From assembly GCA_916610825.1 (NCBI GenBank), contig OU744449.1:19127344-19191343 (forward strand): 64,000 bases of DNA, written 5' to 3'. Made by a program: the position numbers and the translations under genes. The stretch is from Haliclystus octoradiatus. Its lineage: Eukaryota; Cnidaria; Staurozoa; Stauromedusae; Haliclystidae. This document shows, piece after piece, positions 46,901 to 61,900 of the stretch; the stretch's first letter is position 1; each line of letters begins with the position of its first letter. The notes beneath the pieces are model-generated. The model had not been told where the DNA came from, ran no database searches, and saw nothing but the letters and a program-made list of their open reading frames with translations.

Positions 46901-49900
46901 TTTCTGGATTATCGTAATTAGTAATTCATCATTACGATCTACAGATTTCATCTATTTGAGAAACGGTTTTTAAACCGTCAAATTTGGTATTGTATGGCAG
47001 TTGCCTTTTTCGAATTGAATTAAGGAATAACAAATTAAAATGAGGAGTCAGTTTATACGAATAATGTTTAAGCATCCTTTCATTTTAACAGTGGAGTTTA
47101 ACCATAGACTTACATAGACTGCTGATTCCTTTGACAAACGTCATGGAAAACACATAGCGACCATGGGCATCCATAATGGCTGACGCAAGGTACCAGAACA
47201 GAGGCTTGAAAACCGCGAAATTTCAAGCCATATTTTGAGCAATTTTTGTTTCTAAATTAAACGCGATTTTTATTTATAAAAGAGTTATTTATGACTACTA
47301 ATTTCAAGTTGCATCATACATGGGTTAAAAATTCAATTTTTTTAATCGCATTTGAAGGTAAATGGTATTTTTTATTATTTTTTATATTTCCTTGTCTCTC
47401 GGTATGATTTTGAATTATTCGTAAATGTTTGAAAATAATTGTGATCCTATGAACAATTCTTGCTTCGCTGGCAGGAAAATCCTATTTAAACTATGTTTCT
47501 ATGACAATGGGAACACATTGCTTGGAGTTTAGGTTACAAAAGAGTTTATAGGAGAGATTACATAATTTTGAAAATGTCAACGAGGAGAGTGCTAAAATAA
47601 GTCCTTTGCGTCAGCCATCTTTGTTCCCCATGTTGCACATTTTCGTCAGCAGTCTATGTAAGTCTATGGGTTTAACAGTTTATTAGTATATATATTTACG
47701 CAACTAATACTTATATAAATATACAACCCTGACCCTAATTGAAGTGTCCTTGAGCCCATGAGCTGTTGTATGATGTTGTGATATATATTATACTAATATA
47801 TGATAATCATTCAATAATTCGTGAAGTTGTACTTCTTTTATACTATAACTCCCGCTATAACTACGTATTTAAAAATAGATACGAAAACTGCACGATCGAT
47901 ATTGATTAACGTCGAAAGTCGTTCTTCTAGTTTAATGCGCTATATAATTGTTAAACGCTAACTTTTTAAATTGGTTTATAATGTTGATGGACAGTAAGGA
48001 CGGTAAACTCAGGTACATTTCCTTTCAAAGTGCACATTACACGAAAACATTTTAACAAAGAAATGTGTAGATAAATGAGGAAGAATGGTGACAATAATTT
48101 CTTAGTTTGAACTGGTATAAGCGGAGATATTTAATATTGAATACACCCTATTTTTGATCAGCCACTTCTTCCAAACTCAGAACGATAGTCAGAATGACAA
48201 GAGGGCTTACTATAGGAAAAAATACAGTTGAAAAATCTTCTCCGCTTTCGTGCCTAATCAAAAATTTCTAATGCCCAAGTCAGCTATGTCCATACCTTTG
48301 GCACACCTTTTTTGCTTGAAAGGAGTTCATTTAATAGAGAAACACCTGAGATAAAAGGACATTTAGTAGTTGAAATAGCCTTTTTCTGTAGAAAAAGGGT
48401 CAGGCACCTGACGAACACATGTTAAAAACGGAGGTGATGTGTACGTAACACAGCGGGATCATAGTCCAGACCGAAGGTAGAGGAGGATGATTGACACATT
48501 TTTGACAGAAAAATAGTAAATCCAACGACTAAAATCCTTTGTATTTCATGTACTTCTCAATAAATTATATTTATTTCAAGCTGAAACGATGTCCTAAGGG
48601 TGTGGACATAGCTGACATGGACGTTTGAAACTTTTGATTTTGTGAGAAAGAGATACGATTTCTTATAGTTCTGACTTCACCTTTTACCTACAGCAGGCTT
48701 TCTTGTCATTAAGACTGTCGTTCCGAGTTTGTAATACAGTGAATGATCGAAAAAAGGGTATATTCAACTTTAAATATCTCCGCTTATATTCGTCCAAATT
48801 AAAAAATCTTTTTCACCATTCTTCTTCATTAGCTCCAGCTACTCGAATCTGTGTTAAAAAAATGTTCGTGTCATATGCAGTTTAATGGAACTGTCTAATG
48901 TTTCTAACGCTCTAAGATTATTACATGACAATGTAACCGTAGGCACCGTAAACTGAATTCGACGATGAAAAAGCGCGTGAAACCCTGTAATCAAAAATAG
49001 TTCGTTTTGATTCTGAAACTTTTAACGTCAATAAACAAACTTCCAGAGAGCAGAAGATATGGATTATGCTCCTAGCAAATGACCAGAAAACTGTTCATGT
49101 CTATGATATAGCTTCGTATTCCTCTTTTGTAGTAATAAGAATAGTTCTTACGTGCTTGTACCGGTCTTCACTAAAAATTCACACATTTCACGAAGACATT
49201 GTGTGCCACTTTTGCTCAAACGATTAATTAGTCGATCACGTATAACCTAGAACGTAATTTATAGGCTACGGTTCAAATCATCGGCGTGAGGAATTTCGTT
49301 ATTAATAGCTGTCAAATTTATAAACCAATCTTAATGTAGCTAATCTGTTGTTAACACATCTGCAATCTGTGTAGTTGTATAGTCCCATAGATCATCAACC
49401 TTAGGAGTAATATTAATACAATCATAGGGGTAATATTAATATATATTTTGAAATGTGCACAAAAACTTGTTCCAGGCTCTTCAGATTTCTGTCAGAGGTT
49501 TTACACGACAAACCTGGTTCTTGTTCCTTTGCACATATTTAAATATTTCTAGACTATACTAAGTTCGGAAGATCAACGTGTATAATTCTAAACTACTTTC
49601 AATAACAACCTATTTATATATTTTTCTATGGGATTATGCTACTGCACAGATTGTAGATTTGCTCAATTGCTAACATTAGTATAATAATTCCTTACGAAGG
49701 CATGCATAATCCAATATGCAGGTTCTTGTTAGAATAGTTTCATCACTTGGACAATCAATGCCATCACATGATGCTCTTCGTCTAGATATGCCAACTCCAC
49801 ATTCTCCTAGACATGTACTCCATTCTGCCCAGAAAACCACTGAAAAAAATGAAAGAAGATTTTATCAATCATGTATAGCCCTTAACTTTGTTTGAATTTT

Positions 49901-52900
49901 CTTTCATTTCGCATATAAATATGAGCAATATTGCTCGTTTCATGATAGTCCCTGAAGGAACAACATTGTCCAGCGGTCACTACGAGCTCAACTCGAAATA
50001 ATTTTAGCGTAGATTAATTTTATCGTAATTCAACAATGAATCTCAGTCATGGCTTAGCATTGCTTAGCATGGCTTCTAATTTCAAGTTTCAGCATGGTTT
50101 CAGGCACAGAAACGAACGACAAACACGCACGCGATTCTAAGCGCGTAGAGCCTATCAGTCATTTTTTCCCCTTTAACTGCAACATTAGATTTATTGTACC
50201 ACTTGCCGTCGATATAAGCTCATCCTCCGCTTTAGAGCTACGAATGACTGCTACACATTTACAATTAATGTCATTTAGTTATGAAGAATGTGAAAATCAT
50301 TTATCAGGAATAACCCCTCTGAGATCAGATTGTTTGCCAATATAAAGATTATTTTCCTTATGAAAAAGTATTTTTGGACTGACTTGAAAGTCCAATGCAA
50401 ACAAAAATACCGAGATACAAATACAGCTTGGAGGAAAGAGAAGTATTTCTAGCGAAAAATAGCAACAATAAAACATGTGTTGTATATAGTTTCCAGTGTG
50501 ATTCGTATGATTCGAATTATGACGGATATACTTGCATCAACGCATCAACGCATTGACGAGCACAAGAGAAAAGTGTCTGCTGTTTACGTACATGTAAAGC
50601 AACAACATTCAAAATCCGTAAAACAATTTTTAAAATTTTGAAAAAATGTAAAGACAAGTCTGACTGCTTAATTCACAAAATGCTTGCAATCAGGCGAATC
50701 AAGCCAAACCTCAACACCCAGTCAAATCACCGCTTTTCCTAGCAGCATATTGCAAAAAGCCATTGTTCTTGCCTTTGTGTGAAATAAGCTATTATTATAA
50801 ACGCATCCCGTTTCTAGCACTTTGTAAAACTTTAACAATTCTAAACTCATGTATTTGAAATAATTTTCTTTTTAAATAAATTTCTGAAGATGATATAAGC
50901 AATGCCGAAAGCTCAAACAACGTCTATTTTATCGCTTACTTTTATTACACAATTAATAGTAAGTAGAAACTTACTGATACGAATAAAACGTGACTTTCAT
51001 AAAATACTTTGGAAAAGGTTCCTGCAATAATCAAATTTCTTTTAGTGTAGTATCAATGCAAAAAAAAATTATCGTCCTGTTTCTTTAACATGTATATTTT
51101 GCAAGATAATGGAATCCATTATTGTGAGTCAGATGCTTGATTATCTTCGCAAGCACAATTTACTTACCAAAGATCAAAATGTGTTTTGATCTCGACAATC
51201 AACTTGTACCCAATTAATTGATACTCTGCACACATGGAGTGAAGCGACTAAATAAACGACTGCGTGTTGATACCGTTTACATAGACTTTAGCAAAGCATT
51301 TGACACTGTATCACAAACAAAGCTGATCCTTAAATTAAATGCATTTGGTTTTGAATCCGAAAATTGGATTAATTCTTTTTTACAAAGTCGAAGTCAAATG
51401 GTTTTTATTGATTGTAAAACGTCAGATCCATTGAATGTACCACAGGTTTCAATCCTGGGACCTCTTTTATTTATCCTATTCATTAATGACATTGTCACCT
51501 GTTGAGAAGAACTAATAAATGAAATGAGTTTCAATTTTCACTGGAATACATTGTTTCCATTCAGCTTAATTCAGCTTAATTGATAAATATTTTCTTATGT
51601 CTGCATGTATTATCTCCTTACTTAATTTTAACGCTGCACAGGCTATAAAAAATGCCAGTATGAAAACAAATTATGTCGTGAAGAATATCTTTCTAGTTCA
51701 TTTTAGTGACAAATAAAAACATAACGGAGGTACAAAGTCGACATAGCCTAGATGCATTTGGAAAACATTTCTATATATAGAATTTGGATAATATGTTGCG
51801 AGTTCTATAACTTGGACGAAGATACAGCTATTTCTACATTCCAGAACGTACGGTTTCTACTATTTATTATGAGCAAATTGATTAATTGATTGATATATAT
51901 TTGAAAAAAATAATATTAAACATCATTTTTTTACAGACAAGCACAGGAAAGCAATTTTCACTTACATGCGACTTAATGTCTATGGTTTAAATGAGATGTT
52001 AGATATATATTAGATAAGCTAGATTTGAATTCACAATATTATTACCTGTTTCATTCGAAAGGTTTGATAAAGGCAATCCAATGTAAATTGTGTTGTCACC
52101 TTGAAGAATTGTATGAAAGATCACAAGTTACTATTAATTATATAATCAACACTAGAAAGACTATAGATATTGTCATGCTGTTATGCAAAATGTCCCGCTT
52201 AGAAACATAGAGCTCATTAATGACAAATATACAGCTTTCACTAATAATTATATAAAGCTATTGTCAGGAACGGAATATTGTAGACGTTGACTGGCCAATG
52301 TTGTACAGTTGTTGAATTATTTATGTAGCAATCTAAACTATGGCCTGTTCTACTTCGATAGATTAGCATTGTAATGGGACGTAGAGTTTTTCCAAGAAAT
52401 GATTATTCCAGATAAGGGCAGACCAATCTTGATCCTTGTCTTGATAAGATCATTATCGTACATCAGCCCCTCATACACTGCATAATTACTCAAAAAGACT
52501 ATATTATAGAATACCATGTTTTCCATATCTGACGCATTGAAATGTCAACCTACAGACTTCTCACCTTTCTCCATGCATAATTCTTGACATGATGTGAAGT
52601 TATTTATGTATGGATTTGTTGAATTTTCGCATCTATGCTCCGTGACGTTATATGGGATATCTAAGGGACATTGTAAATAGCTTCCACACGTTGATGGATG
52701 GGAGAATGCTCTCCCATGAAATCCTTCATTGCAGTCACTTTGTGCATCACCTGTAAGATAATGAGAAACGTAAGTTTTTCTTTCAGGAATTCGAACGCTT
52801 GTTGGATGTCGAAGTTCAAGTAAAATGTTTCCTGAAATTAATCCTGAAGTAGCTCGAGTGCATTGTATTAAAACTAACACAACTTTTACAAGTATCTACA

Positions 52901-55900
52901 TGAATTTCCTGTTCATAAAATGTGTCTAGAAGCTCATGATCAAATTAGAATTTCTCATGAGTGATATCAAATTCCAATTGAAAGATCGATTGTGTTTTCG
53001 AACTAAGTATCAGATTGATCGAATCAATTTCGTTACAATACAAAGTAAAATCATCAATGTCATCAATGTGTGCAGGTTCAAACGTATCTTCTTTAGAGTG
53101 TTTATAGTATAGAAAATCAAGTTTTCAAATATAAAATTAGCATTGAATTTTTTTCTAGATAGTTTCACAATAATGGCAATAAAGCTATATACATATGGCG
53201 AATAGATAAATAGTGACGTGAAGCTGTCCACGCTGAGAGTTTAACGAGAAGTTGATGTCAAGGACACACGCTCAGATATAACCTCGGTAGCCATGAAAAA
53301 ATGGCAACAAGAGAAATAGAAGAGGAATATCATCTTGTTCAACCCAACCATAAGTGAAAATGTTGAAACAAATGTTGGCAGAATATTTTATATTATTGTC
53401 AAAAAATTTCCCCACACAACACAACCCACTCAAAATACTCAACTTGAACAACATCAAGGTCAGTTACAGATGTACGGCAACGTTGACTCTACCATTAAAA
53501 TGCACAGCAAGAAAACCCTCATCACTGAAAGTAACTACATGGGAGACCAAACAAAACAACTGCCGAAAAAAGACGAATGCTCATTGGAAAACAGATGTAA
53601 AACATCAAGCATTTTATACTAGGCCACCTTTACCAGGCCTGATGACTTACAAGGTCACGCCTTCATAGGTCTTCCAGAAAGGACTTTCAAGCAGAGATAC
53701 AGCTATTATAAAATGACCCTCCAATCTAAGGAATAAATAATCAACTCCGAACTTTCGAAACATTCATGGCATCTTAAATAATATAAAAAGCCGTTTGACA
53801 TTAAGTCGTCAGTTTTTGGGAGCTAATTAGCAAATTTAGACACGAGAACAAGTTCAAATTCTACCTCAAGATGTGAAATGTAACCGTCAATAACTAAACA
53901 AAAGCCAAACATGATGTATTCGTTTCAGGTGTAAGTCTTTATCATGTAGCTTATAAATACGTATTTTGATAAATAATACTATATAAACTTTTTCCTGATT
54001 ATCGCCTTAAAGGCAGTTGAAACTCGGGGTAGCCAGAAATCACATGTCTCCCTTATGACTCATTTTACATCTTTATATATTGCGAATAAACAAATTCTAA
54101 GGCTGCAAAAACCATGCAAAAACCATGCTTCAACCCCGATCTTGGAATATTTCCACCATTTGAAATTCACAATTTGAAACATGCTGAATTTTCATATAAA
54201 CAACAAAAGAAATTAACTGATGAACCGTCAACAAATGGATATAACTGAATTGTTAAAAAATTTTATTTAAATTTTAAAGTATGAAATATCAACTTTTTCG
54301 AAAACGGCTTTTCTCAGTTGTAGAAAGTCCTGATGATTATAAAATAAATATTATTAGAACATATCAAGGATCTGCTACGATTTATTCTTGCAATTTGATT
54401 GGTTAACGCCAATAACTCCATTTCACTATAGTCAAGCTTGACCCCGTCGATTTCAAGAAATTTACGAAAATACCAAACAGCCGATAATTATTTAAATATG
54501 GCATTATAAACTGGCAAGTAATAAAAAGTATAAAGCAAATACAGTGAATATTTGTAGAGTCATATACAATTTCAATGAGTTACTGTTTCATGCAGTTTCT
54601 CCTTTGTTCAAAATAAGTCAAATGGCTTGCAGAAGAAATATCTGATCCAGTAAACAAACAGGTTTAAAGTGTATAGAAACATTTCGCACAAATTAGCAAT
54701 TCAAAAACAATTTGCCTAACTTTTAACTTTTACAGTATTGATAATTGTAAAAACATAACATAACATAGCTTCATTTCATTAATACATCCCCTCATCCTTT
54801 TATGGTCAATTTTTGCAGGTTCCTAGATATTAGGCACTAAATTCCTGGAATAGAAAGGAAAGCTTCCGATAAGCTACCAAAACCAAAGCATAGGCTAAAC
54901 AAATTCAACCGCTAAAATTTCAAATAATTTAACCATTTCTCCAAATGAAAGACAAGTTAGCAACATTAGATAATCAGTTAGCAGAAAAGTTATCATAAAT
55001 TCAATAATCTCCTCTTTTAAATAGGCAATTAGCAAACATTTAGTCAATAAATCTTTCTTTGTTTCATTTCTTTCTTCGCGTTCACGGCTCTTTACGAAAT
55101 TCTTCAAATTATAGGTAAGAAAGATTTTCTATCCTTTTCAAGTTTCCCAGTCAGTTATCAATAATGAGTAACACACATAAGAACATATAAAATATTGTTT
55201 AAAGATAAGAATCACTGACTATGTAAGAAAACGATGTTAAGCATCCATTCTTTTAATTTCAAAAAGAGGAATATAAATTTCTCGATATCAATTTTTCCTC
55301 GCAGCTTTTAGTTGATTTAAAAAAGGCAAGTGTACAACTCTTGACTCAGCTTTCTTCCTGTGACGTCACGAAAATAGGAGAACTACGTACTTGATCATGG
55401 ATTGTAAAGATCAGAAAATGCTCTGAAAAAACGTCCCCAACAGTCACAAATCGGGCTGGCTATGTTCTAAACCAAATAGTTCATACTTTCCGTGAACTAT
55501 GCTCTGATAGCACCACTTGAGGCACGTAAGGAGAAAACGAGATGGCATCAGAAAATTACGAGCCACCTCGGCGAGTAATTTTCGCCTTCGAGTTTTCTCC
55601 TGAAGTGCCTCTCATGGTGCTATCAGAGCATAGTTCACGGAAAGTATGAACTATTTGTTTATTATTATCTTTCGTTTGCTCAATAGATATAACTAATCTA
55701 TAATTATCATTTTCGATCATTGGATAGCTCAAGTTCATGAATATATTTTTGCTGACATCAATAGCATCCTCTTTGTTAACATTTAACAACATTTGTCTTT
55801 GTTGGCATCATTTACAACCTTTTTCCGAATTCTCCAAAATTGCAATCTTTTGGGGTGCAAAATAATGAAAAATAGCAGTGAGTAGCTGGTGTAATTTGAT

Positions 55901-58900
55901 ATCGAAATGAAAACCATACAATGATTCATATCAATATAACAGTATATTTTAAACTATTTTATACAGAAAGCGAAATAAAAGACGAGGGCTGTGAGAAGCA
56001 CGACTGGAAAACGGTGAGAGTAATGATTTTGAAATCGAATATCTTGCTTGACAACCGACTGAGAAAAGCTGTATCACATACACACACACACGCATACTTT
56101 CATTCAGCTATAAGCCACGGCAAGCTATTTTTTATTTCACCAACATCGATAGGATTTGGACACATCCTACGGATTTTGATGAAATTGAAAGTCATTTGAC
56201 CACATTCCCTAGGTAACCATGTTGGCTGTTGTTGGCTTGCGTTGAGTTTCAATTTTTTTATATAGAAGACGTTGAAACATGTTGCCAACATCGAGAAAAT
56301 TCTATTGTTCTCGATGAAGTTTCTGACTGTTGTTGAAATGGCCAGATGACTTTTATTTTGCCAAAATCGGTAAGATTTAGTGAAAATATGAGTCTTCTTC
56401 TGATTGGTCGAATATATTTCAACTCGATTCTCGATTGACGGTCTAGATTAACTAGTCACCAACCCTTAGAATATCACAGCTGTTGACGAAAATGAAATAA
56501 AACAATCGGATCAGCGTTGGCGGAAATGAAAGTTCATTTGACCACTCCCACAACGACAACATCCGCAGGATTAAAATCCTGCCGATGTTGGCGATATAAA
56601 ATGTAGCTTGATCATGGCTTTACCTTCTACACATTTGATTAGACACTAACAAATGCATGTGACAAAAGAAGATACAATTGATGATTTTAGTACTTACCGA
56701 TTTCATGACATGAGCCATCATGATCAATTTCACAACCACCAAACCCTAATGAAAACTTTTTGAAACTACAATCCTGCAATGTTGCTCTGCCCATTATACA
56801 TTTAAAATATTTGTTGCATTCTGTAGGATGGGAAATGATTTGATCGTGTGAAGACACAGATTCGCAGAAATGATGAATATTCACTGTAAAGAAATAGGAC
56901 AGAAGAATTCATGAACAAAGTTTTGAATACAGTATTGCAACAATTCAATGATTTGTAATGAATCACTTATCAAATATATGTTCAATTTATATCTGCTCGC
57001 TCCGGTTCAGATGATGGGACTGTTGGAATTAATAAAATCATAATAATAAGTTCACATTAATATATATGTATATATCATAAAAGGAGTGAAAGACTACACA
57101 TTCATAATAGTTATTAGTATTAATATAACCACTATCATAAAAAAAAATTAAAACATATTTTTTTAGTATTATAGCTCATTTGTTTATTTGTCTGACGATT
57201 ACATAAGCATGAACTTGTTAGTAACAATTATGAACACGTAGTCTTTTATTCCTTTTATTATATCTAACCACTCAGAATAGACCCAACTTTAGTGTATTTC
57301 TTAAATATTGATTTCTTTCGAATTGCAATACTATCCAACTCTAATTCAAACTAATCCTACGATGATTATAAATTTAAAAAAGTCTCATTCTTTCTCGTCA
57401 AAACAACAACAGAGAGTGAAATTTTTCTAACAAACACGTGAGAGATTTAGAGGAATCATACACGTTGTTTTCCAGACATGAGCAATATAGAATAGTTTCA
57501 TTAGGGTTTCAATGGCACTATGATAGATAAATTATTAAATGGTTAACGTATACCCACCGTATAATGCGGGATATTTGATACAAATGCACTGTGACTCTGT
57601 TTTGTCGCCTGTAGTTTTGCGTAAATGTTCCTCCAGTTCATTATGTTACTAAACTTGAAAAATAGTAACCTTAATGTTTTAGAAACAAGCCGTTCGCAAA
57701 TCTTTGAAAAAAAGGGGCGGTCAACAAGATTTCAATTTGCCTTTGAGAAATCTGTGCGTTCTTCTACACAATATTTGATTGGGAAAATTATCCAAATGTC
57801 TTGATGCAACGATATGAAATAAAATGGCAAAGAAGCTTTGCTTGTTAAACAATTCAAGAATTCATGATCCGCAAAGCACAACATGCTTGACTTTGAAAGG
57901 ATATCTGGAGATAGACTGTTGGATAATTTTCTGAAAACTAATCATCGGTATTATTTCGCAGCGCAAGTTTCAGTATACCTACTCAAATAGTGAATGCGAC
58001 AGTAGAATTTCTGAGATCGATACCTTCATACACATTGAAAAATATGTCAAAAACGCTTCTTACTAAGATTGAATTACATAATTTCTTTGAATTTAAAAGA
58101 TTTTTCCCATTGTCGTTTAGTGATAATCTGGATCAGGGACTGCTGGCTCCTATTTTTTGAATCTTAAAAATTTATGCATTTCCAACTTATTAGAACAGAG
58201 CAATAAAGTGAATATTGTTTCTTCTTTTTGAAAAGTGTATTTTACAATCATACTTACTCAGCGTTGTGCATTCATTGTCTGTTTCATTCAAGCATGCCTT
58301 AAAAGTATCATCAAATATTTCTCCTTCGTTACAGTGTTTCTCAATTGAACCATTTGTATGACATTCATAATATGTTCGACAATATATTGGATGCGGAAGC
58401 TTCAAGTTTGCTGTTTGAGAATTATTTGTAGTACATACTTCATCTGTGATATTAAGGAATATACAAATATAATAATCACTGATTTGTCCAGTATAATCTC
58501 CTTTATGTGTCTCATAATAGCCTATTTGTGTAATTTGTCTAATTGAGGCAAATCAATGAAGACGGATTAAGTTCCCGGGGGGGGGGGTAGCTTCCATACT
58601 TTTGGTATACGGGGACGTTCAAGTATTAAAGGGTACCTTTTTCAAAATCCAGAAAAGATTTTAGGGTATGCTTAGTCATGATAATTTTTTTGAGGTATCC
58701 TTATGACGCTTTAGCAATTTTTATTCTTCAAATCAAATTCTGCCTATGAATTTTTCTTTTTTCACTTTGTTTTGGTTAATCTGTCATTCATAAAATTATA
58801 TTTGGGGTATCTTTTTCCTCATGCAGAAAATTTTTGTGGTCATTTTGCCAAAGTTCCATTTGAACGACCCCATCGAAGCGCAATGGAAATTAACTCCCCC

Positions 58901-61900
58901 CTCGGAATTAAGTTAGGCCATGTGGCATGTTGGATGATTTGTAAAATAGAAACGATAAACTTATTAAAGTTGAATTATATATATTTGAAAGAATTTAAAG
59001 GAATATTAGCAAAACTAATTTAAACATATAAAATTATGATTAATGTGTATTTGTGTTTTATATTGTTCAATAATTGTTGTTATTTGATGTTGATTGTTAA
59101 CTTTGTTTCTTCAGATTAATAAAGAATTGAAATTATTGATTACTATATTGCTTGTTTTGTTGCATTGTTTCTATGAAAAACGAAGTTGTTATAGGAAATA
59201 AAGAAACAGCCAATCAATCTGGAGCTCACTGTTCCAAGGTCGGCATACAAGTAAACCTACTAACAATAGAAATATATGAACCTCTAGATGAAACTTTTTA
59301 TGTGATGAAGTTTATTACCACATGGACAAACTATAATATTGACCTAAACAGTTGAACGTATTCCCTTTTTCACTGAGCAGCACTGATTGTGGCTAAAATT
59401 CAAAAGCAAGCACTTTTCTGCTGCTAGATAAAACTTTACAAAGAATTTATGCCACAACATAAAGAGGGCTTCCTGAGGGAAAAATATGCTCAGGAATCTC
59501 CCTCCATTAAGGATCCTTCACTACTCTTGACTTTTAAACTAAATATCCAATTTAATTCACCATCATAAACATCACGATCGTCATCTATTCAGGACTAGAA
59601 TAAACCTTAAATATTCTTTAACGATACTGATTAATAGACAAATATATAATAACATTTTAAAACAACGTATTCTACACAACAGATATCTGAAGGATGTTTT
59701 GATTTGATTATAGATTATGCTATTCTGTGTATTCTTCCGAAAAACATTCAGAATGTCACCATGGAAGCGAGACATCAAGGAATGTAATCGGAATGTAGCA
59801 TGAGGGTATTATGTATTCTATTTATTGTAAAATGTGGCCTTGATTTTATACTTTTTGTTATTGGACAAGCAAACTAATTTGATGTGTTTTATTGCTTCTG
59901 ACCTACATTTAATTGTTGGCTCTAATATGCCACTTAGTAGATACAGAGATAAAGTCTTCATTTGTCAATATAGTTATTATTCTATTTGAGTATGTGATGA
60001 GTTAGCGGACATCACATATAACAAAAGTTCACCATGAAAGTGCTTCCAATTGGTCTGTTGGCAGGCACGGATCCAGGCTTGTGCAAAAGGAGAGCTCGCA
60101 ACAGTCAAAAATTTTAAGTTTTGCTGACGCCCCTGTTCTTTTAATAACTTTCCTACTTGAAAACAATGCCGTTGTGACAAAGTTATGTCTAGTTTATGTC
60201 AAAGTTGTTCGTAGTAAGGTGAAAGTAGCATTGGTATTGTTATCAGCATCGTGTGGTTGGCCTGTTTATGTACAGTGCGTTCTCGTATTTCTGACTGTCG
60301 ATGATCATGATTTCGTTCATGTCTGATTTCTCGTCCAATAGATTAGTTCGATTTCGCACCAGTCGGATGATGTATCTGTAGCATTCCATTCAAGGTACTC
60401 GACTAGTAACCAATCAAAGTGCTCTATCAAGCATTCCTATCATGTTTCGCACATAGTTTGCACCCCTAGAAAAGTTTTAGCAAAAAAACATCGCATGACC
60501 TTTATTTTTGTGATGTCGTCATGTGAAACAAGAAACAATAAAGTTTGAGTTCGCCTCCTTTTGATCACCTAATCAAATCCACAAAGGCGATGATCAAAGG
60601 GGATTTGTTATTGTTTTATATTTTGAAAATAGTATTTGAAACTGTTTTCGTGGTGGGAAAGCAGTAAGGATGGAAGTGTTAAAATTAGTTTTTCCAGTGG
60701 GGATTGTTAAGGTCCTTTTTGAAAAAGAATGCTGGGTATAAGGAGTTAGAAATATGTAACTTTGCAATTTAAAAGAATTGCAATTTACATTATCACAGCG
60801 TGCACCTTCAGCAAATCGCGCCCCTGTCTGGAAGTCCTACTTGAAACTTCATTGATTTTGAATTACAAATGTATATAAATTATATGTTCTCAATGTTTTT
60901 GCTTTGTTTACGTTTACCCTACCTTACTTTTCGATTTTACCATGATTTAGTAAGTTAATGATTTAAAGGCACAAGCACACATGTTATCTTTCTTGACGTC
61001 CATCTACATGATTTGTTTAGGGCAAAGCCAAAATGATAATTTGTCGGATTTTACCGACTATATTTTTCAAGTTAGCCTGAATTTGAATCCTAAAAGTGGC
61101 GTTTGATGTCTGTTATAAGTCAAAGAAGAGTCAGTTTTATGTTTTATATATATTTAAGATGGCCACTCTCAAGTCTGACAACATAGACTGCCATGAGGAT
61201 GTCTCTCATCCATTATAAGTCAGTGAGGCTAAGCAAGATGACAGAATCTACATCATAAAAATGTCTTCTACGGATTCGATTTTCAAAATTTTTTGTATGG
61301 AGAGCATGCTAACCCCACCCCTAGATGTACCGGGCTTCTCCCCTTTTCACCCGGAATCCGCCCATGTTCTAGCACCACTCAATAGTTCGGCTGCGTCCGC
61401 CCCTGCTGTTTGGTACTAACTTCATTGTAGACTGTAGTATTGAGTGGCTGCCTAGATTATCAATCCTTAAAAATGTTTAGTAGCATTGTTGAACAAAACA
61501 TTTTCCTACTTGAGCTATTGCAGCTATATCAAAATATGTTAATAATATTCTATAATACCTAGCTGACTCAAGCAATATGACGATCCGCATCCAAAATTCA
61601 ATGGTGGAGTATTCAAATTTTCACATGCTCTTATTGAATGTCCCCCTTCTCTACACATGACCATGCTATCGCATTGCTCACTTGGAAGCATCCTGAAAAG
61701 GCCTCCCAATTTGGTTGATATTGAATAATGGAAACTACTGATGAAAGAGTTTCTCCATTGCATTCTTTGACAAATTGAGTTTATATTGGTTCTGGTAAAC
61801 TTTTCTGAAAGACAAACATAATTACAACGAATGTAGATAATTAACGCTTTTTGGAACTTTTCGGATTACCATACCCTCCATTTCTATTTTTCTATTTATA

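Noticed and set aside
48703-48885. 60-codon plus-strand frame
   Set aside because: It lies wholly in one arm of the fold-back element at 47998-48951.
50977-51024. Minus-strand 47-nt piece between TTGCAG and GTAAGT
   Set aside because: It is phase 1-0, which does not fit the strict phase 1-1 pattern of the surrounding gene, and it encodes no Cys-rich module.
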